Below are positions 33,117 through 44,060 of a stretch of DNA of 64,000 nucleotides, in pieces (the stretch's first letter is position 1; each line of letters starts with the position of its first letter). Made by a program: the position numbers and the translations under genes. Origin of the DNA: Anastrepha obliqua (Eukaryota; Arthropoda; Insecta; Diptera; Tephritidae); NCBI RefSeq assembly GCF_027943255.1, contig NC_072895.1:20186001-20250000 (forward strand). The letters are read 5' to 3'. A model generated the notes under the pieces. It saw only the letters and a list, made by a program, of their open reading frames with translations, was not told the DNA's origin and searched no databases.

Positions 33117-33860
33117 TTAAATATGTAAAACGAAACCCAAATGATGCTGCAAACAGATGCCGAAGATGCAATAGTTGGAGTGAGGCATTAGACCACTGCT
33201 AGCTGGATGCCCCACACTGGCAAACTCTATGTACCTGAAGCGACACAATGACATCGCGCAAAAAATTCATCTAAATCTGACGCAGATGTACCACTTCAAT
33301 CAAAGCAAAATACCGTACTTCATATACATCTCAGAACCTGCTCAAGAAGACTCCAACTACTTTTTGTATTATGACTGAACAATTTTAACGAATGCAAGAA
33401 GCGATCAAAATAGGCCAGACATTTTCCTGACCGATAAATCTCAAACGACTGGTTATATATTTTATATTGCTGGCCCTCTGAGCAGCAAAATGCAAAAACA
33501 TTTGCAACAAAAATATCCAAATATTTTGACTTAGGCATTGATGGCAAACGCCAGTGGAATCTAAGGCAGGTGTACATACTACCAATTATCATCTCAGCCC
33601 ACGGACTCATACATACTCTTCATACTCATATACTTCAACTCCCAGAATCGACATGCCGAAAAAAGCTTTACTCAATTCCTGTCATATAGTCCGAAACTTT
33701 TTACAGTAAACGTTTTTCTTGTTTTAAAATTTTTAACTATTTTATGTAATATTTATATAAATATATTAAATTGCAATATTTTGTACTTGTTATAAATAAT
33801 TGGCTAGCAGCTAAGCTGTAGCCGATTAATGTAAATCACTCTTTTTGGGATGCAATAAAT
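33117..33860 (+). pseudogene. R2-like LINE, part 2: zinc finger and restriction-like endonuclease
   Basis: The plus strand continues the frame of part 1 with NDAANRCRRCNSWSEALDH (CCHC finger), then after a frameshift LAGCPTLANSMYLKRHND. Next come IPYFIYISEPAQED, LYYD and NRPDIFLTDK (33409-33438), the Asp-containing start of the PD-(D/E)xK nuclease of R2-type LINEs. A hydrophobic strand and IIISAHGLIH follow. The end is frameshifted; AATAAATAAA lies at 33854. In the family this nuclease cleaves the target for primed reverse transcription. The copy is dead. Confidence 0.75.
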
Positions 33861-34109
33861 AAAAAAAATTAGAAAAACAAAAATTTATTAATATTTTAAA
33901 TAAATAAAATAAAATTTAAAAAAATTGATTTTGAACTACACCTGCCAAAAAAAAACTATGACACTTAAAATGTTTACCAGTTTGAACTATTTGTTTTCTT
34001 TCTTTTTTAAGTTAATTATTATTTTCTTATAAAAGTAGTGCTACCAATGTACATATATTGTATATAGTGCTTCTCATCCTTCTCGACTGCTGATAAACAT
34101 CATGTCACT

Positions 34110-34730
34110 TGAATACTTAAAGTGGAGTTTTACAAGTTTGCGAGTAGTAAACAAGACGAGACAATAGCTTTGAATTTCTCCTCTTGTGACTTTTCTAGGT
34201 TACATGACATCAATTGGGAAGCTTTGCTTTCTGGATTGGATATTGTTTTCCAGTCGTCTTATAGTATTGGTAATACTTTACTTCAATCTGTTCATGAATT
34301 CAAAGATCTAGGGGTAATCTTTGACTCACATTTTTCTTTCAGCAGTCACATTAACTTTATTGTCTTTACAGTCTTAGGCCTTATACGGCGTAATATCTCG
34401 ATGTTATCGGACCCTTACACTCACAAATTACTGTTTACTTCATTTGCTCGCTCTATATTAGAATATGCAACATTCATCTGGAGGCCTTGCCACCAATTTG
34501 CTATTGAGAGAATTGAACGTGTACAGAAGGTGTTCCTGAAATATGCTCTCAGGTCGTTAAAATTCTAGTAAATTCTATCCCTTCCTACCATTCATGTTTG
34601 ATTTTAATTATAATAACTTAAAGTCTCTAGAGAGTAGAAGTTCTACGCTTTCACTGTCTTTTGTTTTTAGTGTAATTAAAGATGAGATTGACTTTTCATC
34701 CTTATTACGTTCCGACGGCTGAGTTAAGCA
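34110..34730 (+). pseudogene. Jockey-clade LINE, reverse-transcriptase C-terminus
   Basis: A 148-codon open frame (34122-34568) contains VHEFKDLGVIFDSHFSFSSH, RRNISMLSDPYTHKLLFTSF, then ARSILEYATFIWRP and RIERVQKVFLKYAL, the thumb of X-element/Doc-like reverse transcriptases. The frame resumes as SLESRSSTLSLSFVFS and ends at TGA near 34723 without RNase H, as in that sub-group. The 5' part is truncated. Confidence 0.75.
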
Positions 34731-34857
34731 GTGGAGTGTTGTATTTAATGTGCTCCCTTTCCCCTTATGTGTGTTTGTAGCCTATAAATACGATTTGTGC
34801 TGTTTTCTCGAATGACGTCTTTAATAAATTTAATTTTAAGGTCCCAGTGTATATCAA

Positions 34858-34962
34858 TTCTGCCTCTTCTTCTTCCGATTCCTTTACTTCTTCTTTTTCT
34901 TCTTCACCTTTTTATTCTTCTCCTTCTTCTTCTCTTTCTTCTCCTTCTTTGTCTTCTTTTTA
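34858..34962 (+). repeat. Pyrimidine tract (TTC/CTT)n
   Basis: About 100 bases of almost pure CT with TTCTTC periodicity, giving Leu/Ser-rich false open frames. Confidence 0.9.
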
Positions 34963-35159
34963 ACATCACAGCTCCTGGTGAGCCATTGCTTCATTCACAA
35001 CCTTGCGCCACCCGTCTCTATCTAAGGCTACCTTCTTCCACCGTATGTATGAGCTTTAAGGCGATACACGAGTAGTCATAGTGAAGCGAATAAAGATCCC
35101 GCGCCTCCGCTGACTAAGTCTTGTCGTCCGAATTCATATACACAAACGATCCAACTACA

Positions 35160-35290
35160 AAAGTTTTCAATGTAATTTCAGCTGGTGGTAGCAGAGGAAG
35201 AGGAAAGCCTCCTGTTTTTTGGAAACGTCAGGCGGAGAAGGACTTGGCTCCATTATTTTTAATTTTAGTTTGGCGCGAGTAATATAAAAC
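35160..35290 (+). pseudogene. RTE-like LINE, C-terminal fragment
   Basis: The plus strand carries VISAGGSRGRGKPPVFW and RQAEKDLAP, the same C-terminal block as at 15070-15150 and, inverted, 52960-53060. It stops abruptly near 35285. Confidence 0.6.
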
Positions 35291-35600
35291 TGTTTTATGA
35301 CCGATCTTTAGCTCCTAAGCGATGGTACGACTACTAAACTACCGGTCAGCTTCGATTATTTCTGTGATTTTATCAATATTTTCGACATTATCGGCATTTA
35401 CTTTAACATCAAAAATGGCTGAAGGGAATGGACCAAACTAAAACTTCACGGAATTAGGTTTTACGGTATAGGCACCATAAACATAATTCACAATTTCAGA
35501 GGCATGGCTTGCATTTTCGCCTTTATCAAAGAAAAACTTTATAAACCGAATTTTCTCTTTGTTGACTTCCATTGCTAACTCACAACTGTATGAAACAAAC
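35290..35600 (-). mobile_element. Mariner N-terminal fragment (DD34D type)
   Basis: The minus strand starts MEVNKEKIRF, then KFFFDKGENASHASEIVN, VYGAYTV and, after a frameshift, VENIDKITEIIEADR and IAQELKIGHKTVL-like residues. These are the two helix-turn-helix motifs of mariner transposases. The catalytic domain is absent; the RTE fragment adjoins on the left. Confidence 0.65.
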
Positions 35601-35649
35601 GAAAAACAGCACACGAATTTTTTTAGTGCAAAATGTCACCTTGAAAACG

Positions 35650-38067
35650 AGCATAAACTTTAAATTCTTTGATCGATACTTTACGAGATAGCCATCAGCC
35701 AACAGCCATCCTACGCAAATATAATAGTTTTCTTTTTTTCAAAACTAATGTTTTGTCGTACTCAGCATGCACCTTCACATGCATTCCATAACCTTCAGGC
35801 GCACTTTTAATAAAAATAAGCAAGTGAATTAAAAAATCCCTCAAAAACTCCTTTATTTTCACGTAAATCAACACTTTGAAGCAGCGTAAAAATATGCGAT
35901 CAAACACTCCAACCAAATATTTTTAATTATGCACCTACGCTTAATAGCAATCGAAATTTTGTTTATAAAATTCCACAATATCTCTTTACTCTGCCCCAAG
36001 CCTTTTCGGGTACTGCTGTGCCTAACACATGAGAAAGTGTGTCCAAATCTATTCAAGTCTTTAACCTCGCGCCTGGAGGCTTACAATAAAAGCGGTCGCT
36101 TGTGATTACATTAGTCCCTTACAAACACAAATAAATATAAAATATTACATTAAGCGCACCCACATAAGAGGTTTTTTTAATTCATCAAAATTCTACTAAC
36201 CATTCGTGCCCTGTAGACGTGACTGGATTTGCAGATGAATGTTACTTATACGCACTGTACATTTTTCACAAAAATTCGTCCAATCACCTGCGCATGAAAA
36301 AAAATCTTCAGCTAAATAAATTTTCTCTAATTTTATTACTCCCACAGTTTGATCTCTTTGCTTGGTAGTAGTAGAGAGCTCTTTATGCTCATTTTGCTTG
36401 ATGGAATTTGAAGGAATTGTATTTGTAATGACAAGTGCGCATTTCAACCTCAGTTTGCACACCTTCGCTCAAAAGCAGCGCACATTCATAGCTATGCACC
36501 TTTTTTATACAGAAAATCTAGACCTTTTCCTGCATTCGACACTTTTATTCGAAAATTTAGCTTTTATGTTTTTACTGTACGCACCCAAAGTGGAAAAAAC
36601 GATAGCAAATAAATGCAATGGAAATGGAATGCGGCTTCTAGAAACGGGCAGCAGGCCATTCGAGTAAAGGCTGTGTTTAATAATTCACTTTATTTACTCG
36701 CTGTATACATTTTTATACTTGCTATTTCTATATGTTCTTCATCCTCTTTGCCTTTTTTGTTCTGCTGTTCTAAGCGAAGGAGATTTGCGTGTGCGAAAGA
36801 CAGTCCTACCCCACCTTGCATGGCGTTGAGCTTTTCAAATGCCTCGAATTAGGTGATGTTAAGCAGAAAGGCAGTTTCAGTATATCGGTACTTCGGAGCT
36901 GTAGACTGCATGGCCGGTTGCCACCTGAGGTTTCAACCATTTTTCATTTTCATTTCTTTCGCTCAATAGGCGTTTGGACTCAAGTGGATGCAGGTGCCAG
37001 CATTTCACTTTGAACTACGATTCGTGTGTGTGTTTGTATACGCAAACCGGCATCTACTTTAAAATGGTTATTGTGGGCAATGTTGGTGCAACTAAAGAGA
37101 ATAGTTGAAAACACTTTTGCTGCGAGAGTAAACAACGAAACTGGAAGCTGAACGAATTCACTCATACCGAACTGGCATTGATACGCAAATAAATATTGAT
37201 ATTTCTCGTAATGGATGTAAGCACTTTATTTATTGCTCCTATTTTTAATACTGCAAATATGAATGTCAATAGTTTTCTCATGCCAACTAAAGTAGCTGGA
37301 TTAAAGGCCGAGGTCTGAAACTGATTATTTATGGTAAGAAAGAATTTGCATAATTGAATAAAACATTTTCTGTGAGAATAGTGAAAAACGAATAAGAGCA
37401 AAGGTATTGGTATGAAAATTAAAAATTTGTCAGTGAAATCGAAATCAGCCATTTACTTCATTGTTTGTTTGTGTAAGAAAAACCAACCACCGAAAATGAA
37501 TCATCCTTCACCAACACAATGCAAAATCTCACGTAATGGCTCACAAAGGAAAGTTTTTGAGCACTCAAAAGGTCGAACTTATGTGTCATCCGTCTTACAG
37601 GCCTGATTTGGAAGGTTTTGATCAATGGGCTGTATTAGAGTCGTTTGGAGGAAAGCCCATTACCTATATTTGGTCATCGTAACTCTTTAAATCGCCTTCT
37701 AGGAGATGGCTTGGAACATTATAAATAAGAAAAAGTGCTTTTCCCGGAAGATTACACCTGTTCCAATGAGCAATTTTTGCTTAATACAGGATTCTTTGTT
37801 TTGACATAAAATTAACATAGGTCTAGAAGAAATATTCTGAGAAACCCTTCTACAAATGACGCTAAGGTCATCACTTTTATTTCCTTCGTGGACAAGAGGC
37901 ATATCAGTAGAATTTTTCCATGAACGCAGATTTGTCGAATAATCATTATTTTTTACTCTATGCTTTTCATCAGCATTTATACAACCAAGGAACTCTATTA
38001 TCTCCTTACTGATGTTATGCCCCGGAGCCGAGGTTCCTTATCAGGTAAGAGCTTCCAAATAAGCCAG
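35650..38067. other. No gene supported
   Basis: Open frames of 60-101 codons on both strands (36362-36667 plus, 36196-36462 minus, 37162-37452 minus, 37699-37902 minus) overlap or oppose each other and have no motif. Composition and density of T/A runs suggest host intergenic or intronic DNA. No transposon termini were recognised. Confidence 0.35.
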
Positions 38068-38268
38068 ACCAATAGCGGTCGCTCCTCAACAGGCAATGGC
38101 AGACCACCGAGGGTACTTTTGCAATGCAAAATATTCTCATAAAAACCTATTTGCCATTTGGAGCCTGCTTAAAACTGTAAGCCCCTTCATTTGTGAAACA
38201 ACATCAAGACACAAATAAGAGGCGGAACCAGGCCAAACACTTAACAGAGGTGTACGCGCCAATTATCC
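38068..38268 (+). mobile_element. tRNA-derived SINE, body fragment
   Basis: It begins ACCAATAGCGGTCGC and ends GTGTACGCGCCAATTAT, matching 3309-3505 in the full copy with scattered substitutions. The tRNA-like head is absent. Confidence 0.75.
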
Positions 38269-38367
38269 ATTCATCCAATAAGAGGATAAGAGAATTTGAT
38301 ATTCAAAAAAAAATGCTATTTTTTAATAAAAATGATCAGATGTTAATTTCATTATAAAGAAGAAGGT

Positions 38368-38740
38368 ATGCCGTTAACAGTGGAAAATAACATCAGGCAA
38401 ATTACCACGCTTACAGGACAATATCCTTTTCATGAAATTTTTCATAACCCAATTGCAAAGTGGCTGCCCTATGTCCTCGATAGCCCCACGAATTCCATCT
38501 TTGAGGTCCAGAATCGACCTTGGGCTGTTGGCGTAGACCTTCTCTTTCATGTGACTCCAAAGAAAAAAGTCACAAGGTGTGAAATCACAATATTTCGGTG
38601 GCCAATTGTGATCACCTCTTGGAGAGATAACACGGTCCGGAAACTTTTCCCGTAAAGGATCAATGGTTTCGTGGCTTGTGTGGCACGTAGCGCCGTCCAG
38701 AATCATCTCTCTATAGCGCAATCCAATTAAAAACAAACAC
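38368..38740 (-). mobile_element. DD41D mariner, C-terminal fragment
   Basis: A 120-codon open frame on the minus strand (38736-38374) contains LDGATCHTSHETID (the second Asp is within LDGA), RVISPRGDHNWPP, CDFFLWSHMKEKVYANSPRS (third Asp) and LPDVIFH. The N-terminal part is replaced by RYREM joined directly to the second-Asp block, so this is an internal-deletion derivative. I did not find clear inverted ends. Confidence 0.7.
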
Positions 38741-38789
38741 CTGTTATTAGAAAACCCTTATTTCTGTTCTTTTGTCAAACTTGAATCCA

Positions 38790-39300
38790 TAATTATTTTG
38801 TTAAATTTGACAAAAAATGGTTTGATGGAGTCGCTCTTATTTGATAATTTTTCTCCGGAAAATTTTAGCCATCTATTCCATGCCTCTTATTGAAGTTTGT
38901 AACACAACCATTACCAGCGTGGAAGCCTCCCGATTTCTCCCGAATTTTGACAGGTAAAACCTTGGCTTTCCCTTAGCATATCACTTCTTATTGGTAAGTT
39001 TTTGGCCCTTTGATCCGCAAACCAATTGAACAATGCCTTTCCATTTTTGGAAACTCAGAAATCAGAAGAGTTTTCCTTTGACCAGGACCGAATTCAGATC
39101 GCGTAACGAACCTCTTTGTGAACTGTTCATTTATTTTTAACACGAGTTATTGTTCCTTTGCACATATTAAAAACTTTGATAATGCATTAATGGAAACTCC
39201 CGCATTAAATTTCTTTAGAGTGTCAGCTTTATTTTCAGTGTAAGCAGCGTAAATTTTCTCTTTGCCACTATAAACTCACACCATGCAGAAGTGTAATTTT
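38790..39300 (-). pseudogene. Pogo/Tigger-type transposase, N-terminal DNA-binding fragment
   Basis: The minus strand gives (with frameshifts) ADTLKKFNAGVSINALSK, then KTLLISEFPKMERHCS, RIKGPKTY and FGRNREAS, and near 38830 another short block. The order fits the CENP-B-type double helix-turn-helix of pogo/Tigger/Jerky proteins (a psq-type helix-turn-helix, then 'ME..L..W...QR.K..PIS'). No DDE domain is seen. The frames are broken in at least four places. Confidence 0.5.
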
Positions 39301-39314
39301 GTCAGCAACTGACT

Positions 39315-39840
39315 TAGTCGGTTAGGTTAGGTAGTGATGGTTGCCCAGAGTGGGCCCGCTTGGACGAAAGAAGTTTGATTAAGGTTTTGTGATACCATTG
39401 CAAGAGGAGGAAAAGAGGTTAAGGAAAAGGACGATAGGAAGAAAGGGAAAGGTGTGGGGAGGGTTGAGTGTTTGTGGTCTATGAACGGTGACTAGTCTGC
39501 GGTTGTGTTAGCCTTTTCATGCTGCTTATGAAGTTCATCAGATTTTTGTTATCAAGACCTGCTATATTAGCAGAAAAGAAGTGAGAACCAAGATGCTTGA
39601 ATCTTAGTCCCGCGAGAGCTGGGCAGCTAAGCAGCTGGTGCAAGATGATTTCACCTTATTTTCCCTACAGCTGACGCAAAAAAAAACTCGAAGTGATTCC
39701 GAGTCTCACGGCAGGTGTACCCCGCGAGCAGTGCCCCGTTAGGATGCCACGAAATTTGAGAGATGAGATTCTGTCATCCTCAGACGGTACTTTAGACGGT
39801 CTTTCTCTCAATTCTTTCAGCTGATTCAATTCAAAAAATT
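39315..39840 (-). pseudogene. Jockey-type LINE 3' remnant with CCTAACC tail
   Basis: The minus strand encodes LRFKHLGSHFFSANIAGL and a Lys/Leu-rich end, corresponding to the residues after the zinc finger. The 3' end reads through to CTACCTAACCTAACC (39321-39335 on the plus strand). This tail is similar to the one at 4053-4070, suggesting a shared 3' sequence for this LINE group. It is the same family as 11690-12190. Confidence 0.6.
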
Positions 39841-40516
39841 TCATTACTAGAATGACATCATCGACGGAACTTCGCCGAGATTTATTTACAAAAATTCAAT
39901 GTAAAAAAGAACAAAGGAAAAAGATGAAACAAGAAAGGTTGCAAATATCGATGTACAAATTTTGAAATGTCGCAAGTACTGAGTACGCAATGAAAAAGAA
40001 AATTGTGTCTGAAGTATCGAGCTTCCACTGTGTATGAGTTCTGAATAAGGCGAGTTCTGAAAAAAAAAATTCTGGTAATTTTATTTTAGCTGAATCGTAG
40101 GTCTTCTGCTCTGAACGCCGTGCCAGACGATCCTTTCAGCTACCGGATTGCTACCATATCTGCCAACTGTAAAGAAAGCCGCAAAATTAATAGCGAAAAG
40201 CAACGAACATAGCCTCGAAAAGTCATTCATCTGTCTTACTTTTCTCTTGTCTCTCAACCAATCTATCGCTGAAAACTTCGGTACTTTCAGAAAAAAAATT
40301 CACCGTTAACTTTTGTTAAGCAGCAGTAAATGATGGTAACAGAACACAGAAACGGAAATAAGCAACGCGTGAAAATTGAAAACGGACATTAAACCTAAAA
40401 TATTGGCAGAAAATTTCTTTCTTTCGTCGCTGATTTCATGCAATATTATAAGATGGTGCAAAAATCGCCGCACGTCTTTCATATTTGGCATTTGCGAACT
40501 CGACAGCTCCAGCATA
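39841..40516. other. No gene supported
   Basis: Short frames only. The 148-codon plus-strand frame at 40376-40822 is largely the antisense of the next mariner. Confidence 0.35.
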
Positions 40517-41817
40517 CGAGGTGTGTTCAAAATGTATAAAGAATTTTGTGTTTTTTCAAAAATTATTTATTTATTCATTAATATCTATTTTGTTCCCTTC
40601 AAAGTAGTCCCCATGAGATATTATGCACTTGTGCCAACGTTTTATCTAATATTCGAAGCACTTAAAAAAATATTTTTGTTTTATTTTCTTCAGCTCCTCC
40701 TTCGATGCCCTCTTTATCTCGTCAATCGTAGCGTAGCGTCGACCTCTCATGGGCCTCTTCAGGAACCAGAAAAAGTCACAGGGAGCCATATCTGGGGAAT
40801 ACGGTGGCTGTGGCATCATTAGTGTGGTGTTTTTGGCCAAAAAGTCACGCACAAGCAACGATGTGTGAGCAGGGGCGTTATCGTGATGCAAGAGCCAATT
40901 TTTGTTCTTTCACAAATCCGGGCGTTTCTGGCGGAGTGCTTTGCGCAAATTGCTCATAACTTGCAGGTACTATTCCTTATTGACCGTTTTACCCTTGGCA
41001 AGAACTCATGATGCACAGCGCGCCTGCAATCGAAGAAAACGGTAAGCAAAACTTTTACATTCGACCGAACTTGGCGCGCATTTTTCGGTCTTGGTTCGTG
41101 AGGCAGCTTCCATTGAGATGATTTTGAGATTATTGAGATTTGGTTTCCACGTCATAACCATAAGCCCACGATTTGTCAGCAGTTATGGCCCTCTGGAGCG
41201 AATTTGGGTCGTCGCGGACAGAGTCCAACATCTTATTAGCAATGTTCATGCGATGCTGCTTTTGGTCGAAATCGAGCACTTTTGGTACGAATTTTACGGC
41301 GACCCGTCTCATGCCCAAATCATTGAAAAAATCGAATGGCACGAGCCAATCGATATGTCTAGGTCCTCAGCAACTTCTCTGATGGTGATTCGCGGATTGG
41401 CCATTACCAATTTCTTCACTTCATCAATTTTTTCGTCTGTTGTTGAAGTGCTCGGGCGTCCGACACGCTTTTCGTCGTTCACAGCTTCTCGGCCTTCTGA
41501 GAACATTTTGTACCACCGATAATCGTTGCTTTGGTCCAAAGTAGTAGTTTCTCCGTATGACACAGTCAATATTCGGAATGCATCCGCGAACTTAATTTCG
41601 TTTTTCATATAAAATTTGAACAGGTAAAAATCGAAGACGAGCCGAAACACGTGCAAGCAAAGCAGCTGTCAACAATTAACTGAACATTTAAAATAGCCGA
41701 ATTCATCGGCATGAGTAAGAAACATGAGTACCAACATATCACCACAAAAAAATCGAAATTCGAATATACGTAAACTGCGAAAATTCAAAATTAGCAATAC
41801 TTTTTGAACACACCTCA
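40517..41817 (-). mobile_element. Mariner (DD34D), near full length
   Basis: Inverted ends CGAGGTGTGTTCAAAATGTA (left) and the complement of TTTTTGAACACACCTCA (right). TA precedes the left end (40515-40516); the right TA is TG. The minus-strand transposase includes MKNEIKFADAFRILTVSYGE, YRWYKMFSEGREAV, GRPSTSTTDEKID, a helix-turn-helix VAEDLDISIGS, then ITADKSWAYGYD, where the usual GDETW is changed but the Asp stays. The second Asp is in MHHDNAPAHTSLLV and the third in MAPCDFFWF, with 34 residues between. The C-terminus past FFKCFEY is frameshifted. At least three frameshifts make it inactive. Confidence 0.85.
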
Positions 41818-43499
41818 TGAAAACAGCCAAGCCATGAAGCGCGTAAAGGTTTCTATCAGTCATTTTTTTTTATTTTATAAAAAAGTTATTCCAAAACAAA
41901 ATTGGATGCGAAATTTTGCAGCAGCTCGTACATATTAACCATAGAATTTATTCTGCGAGCACCACAAATAAGAAAAAAAATGAAACCTTTTTAAAAATTA
42001 AAATTTCAATTTCTTTAATGTGCCTCAAGACCGAACAGCTTTCCCGCAGCGATGTGTTTAAAGAAATTATTATTTATTCAATTTATCAGCATCCATTCTC
42101 ATCTACTCAGCAATTTCTGCCAACCCTGCCATCCCTACCAACCAAACCTGTCTTCTCGCCTTGGCATTTGCTGCCACTCCACTGCAATGCCTCCATAAAC
42201 ACCGGTTTATTTTGATGAAATAAAATACGAAAAGTATTCACTTTAATGCAAATTGATAGAGGATTCTGTGAATAAAATTCAGCAACCATAAAGAATGCGT
42301 TAAAAGAAACTGGCGAATTGACAAAATTGGCAAATTGAAAAAATTAGCAGAAATTTAAAAAATGATCAAAGCCTGACTGCGCGAAAAGTTGGCAAAATTG
42401 CGCATTTGTATTTTTTTCTGTTTTTTTTGTTTTTGTTCATAAGCATTTGAGTGTGTGTCGCAATGAGACTGGGTAGCAAGCATTTGCAAATGAGCAGACA
42501 GACGGCGCACGCTGGGAATTGCAAAAATCGGCAAGTCTTTTGCAGGCAACATTGCAAAGTGCACAACAAAAACGTCACTCGTCTGGTGGTGTGCCATTGC
42601 TTTTTGTTGTCACTCTTTGCCGCTTACCACCGCGCCCTAATAATTTCCGCTCTCCGGAAAAATTCGAGCTCTACCATCTGTTCAGCTGCAGCCCATTTTG
42701 ACTGTGACGCAAAACTGTGGCTTGGGGCGCAGTTCATTCAATTTTTCCTTTGGTCTTATTTGCATTCTTCCTGCACTGCATTTCGAGTTGCAGCTGGGCA
42801 TATGTATGTATGCATGTATTTTCACAAGTTACCATTTTTTTTTTTTTTTGTGTATTTACAAATTTACTTGAGTTGAGACAAGAAGGTTTCACTTGTCGTG
42901 GTCGTGGCCGGGGAGTACAAGTCTCCGCTGCATCTACACGTAATTCGCCACCAAGCGAAGGATTTAGTAGACGTTTTACGTCTTGCAGATATATGCCATG
43001 TTGCAAGTAACTTGGCAATCAGCGGCAAACAGTGGTGACGTCTTTTCCTTATCTTATTTTTTTATTTTTTTTTTTTGCCCTTCTCGTGAGAAAACATAGT
43101 TACAGAAGCAAAGGGAAAGCATTGACATGCAGTAATTTTCTAAATCAATTTATTTCTGAATGATTTGTTTTCCCAAGCAGGGAGAGCAGCTTCCACATGC
43201 CAGAAAAAAAACGTTGAACATCAAAAAATGAATATCAGTAGTTCCATTATTTCCTATTTAGTTAGAATTTTTGGCATTCGAGTAAGAACCAATTTGCCGA
43301 AAAGGGTTGGGCATTAACTACCACTAAATTGCACTGTTACTAATTTTTTAATGGTAGTTAAAGTACAGGTTTCATTATCGCTTCATTCAGTCTTCAGCTC
43401 TTCAGTGTTTTAATTATCCGCTTAATGTATTAATGATTTAGTGCACTATGCCCAACTTTGTTGCAAAGGCACCCCATCAGTGCTTTTAGTTGAAGTACT
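41818..43499. other. No gene supported; possible original host DNA
   Basis: There is moderate GC from 42440 to 43010, with several overlapping frames of 60-141 codons but no motif. T runs lie at 42832-42850 and 43058-43078. No transposon ends and no repeats shared with the rest of the window were found before 43500. Confidence 0.35.
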
Positions 43500-43893
43500 A
43501 GTCTGTCACTCCTCAAGTAGCACTAAGCGCCATTTTGTTACCATTTTGAGACCTCCAACAGGCAGAAATCTACAACCAGCCAGAACTGATGATGACCTTA
43601 ATCGTCTCTGAAAGGCCCCCACAACTTCTACAATCGGGGTTAAATGGCAACCCTAGCTTTTCTGCGTGTGTGCCGATCGTCCAGTGACCGGTAAACACAG
43701 CTACGAGTTGGGAATTGGGATTGAATGGCGAGGAGTCCAAACGACTTTCTGAGTGATTCGTATAATGTACTGGGGCTAAAGGGTTTTCGATATAGCACAT
43801 GAAGAAATGGAGCTCCATCTTTTCTGCGTTTTCCTGAGAAATAAATGTATTAAATGATGACAAATATTTGGAAATTAATTTATTGCAGTTCAA
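43500..43893 (-). pseudogene. Jockey-type LINE C-terminal tail
   Basis: The minus-strand frame ends LVAVFTGHWTIGTHAEKLGL and then DCRSCGGLSETIK, the RNase H end and zinc finger of Jockey-group LINEs. The 43510-43650 segment is a close copy of 5676-5900. It is 5'-truncated at about 43740. Confidence 0.7.
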
Positions 43894-44060
43894 GTATCAG
43901 CAACCAGAAACTAAGAGAAGCAAAGCGCTGAAGCAATCGACATGACAACAAAGTTGGCAGGCCTTATGGGAATAATTGTACAGAGTCAGGCTACAATTCG
44001 CATCCTAAAGTCGGGCACCTCTAACTGAATATGCGTTCATAATTGCTGCAGCTCCATATA

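Noticed and set aside
34797..35075. Leu-rich 92-codon frame as a membrane protein
   Set aside because: It is a translation of a CT microsatellite (34858-34962).
36362..36667. 101-codon plus-strand frame
   Set aside because: No motif, overlapped by an open frame on the other strand, and no initiation context.
40376..40822. 148-codon plus-strand frame as a host gene
   Set aside because: Its second half is antisense to the mariner transposase at 40517-41817 and its first half has no motif.
42734..43018. Overlapping 94-141-codon frames at 42451-43018
   Set aside because: They occur in three frames on both strands, which indicates composition rather than coding.
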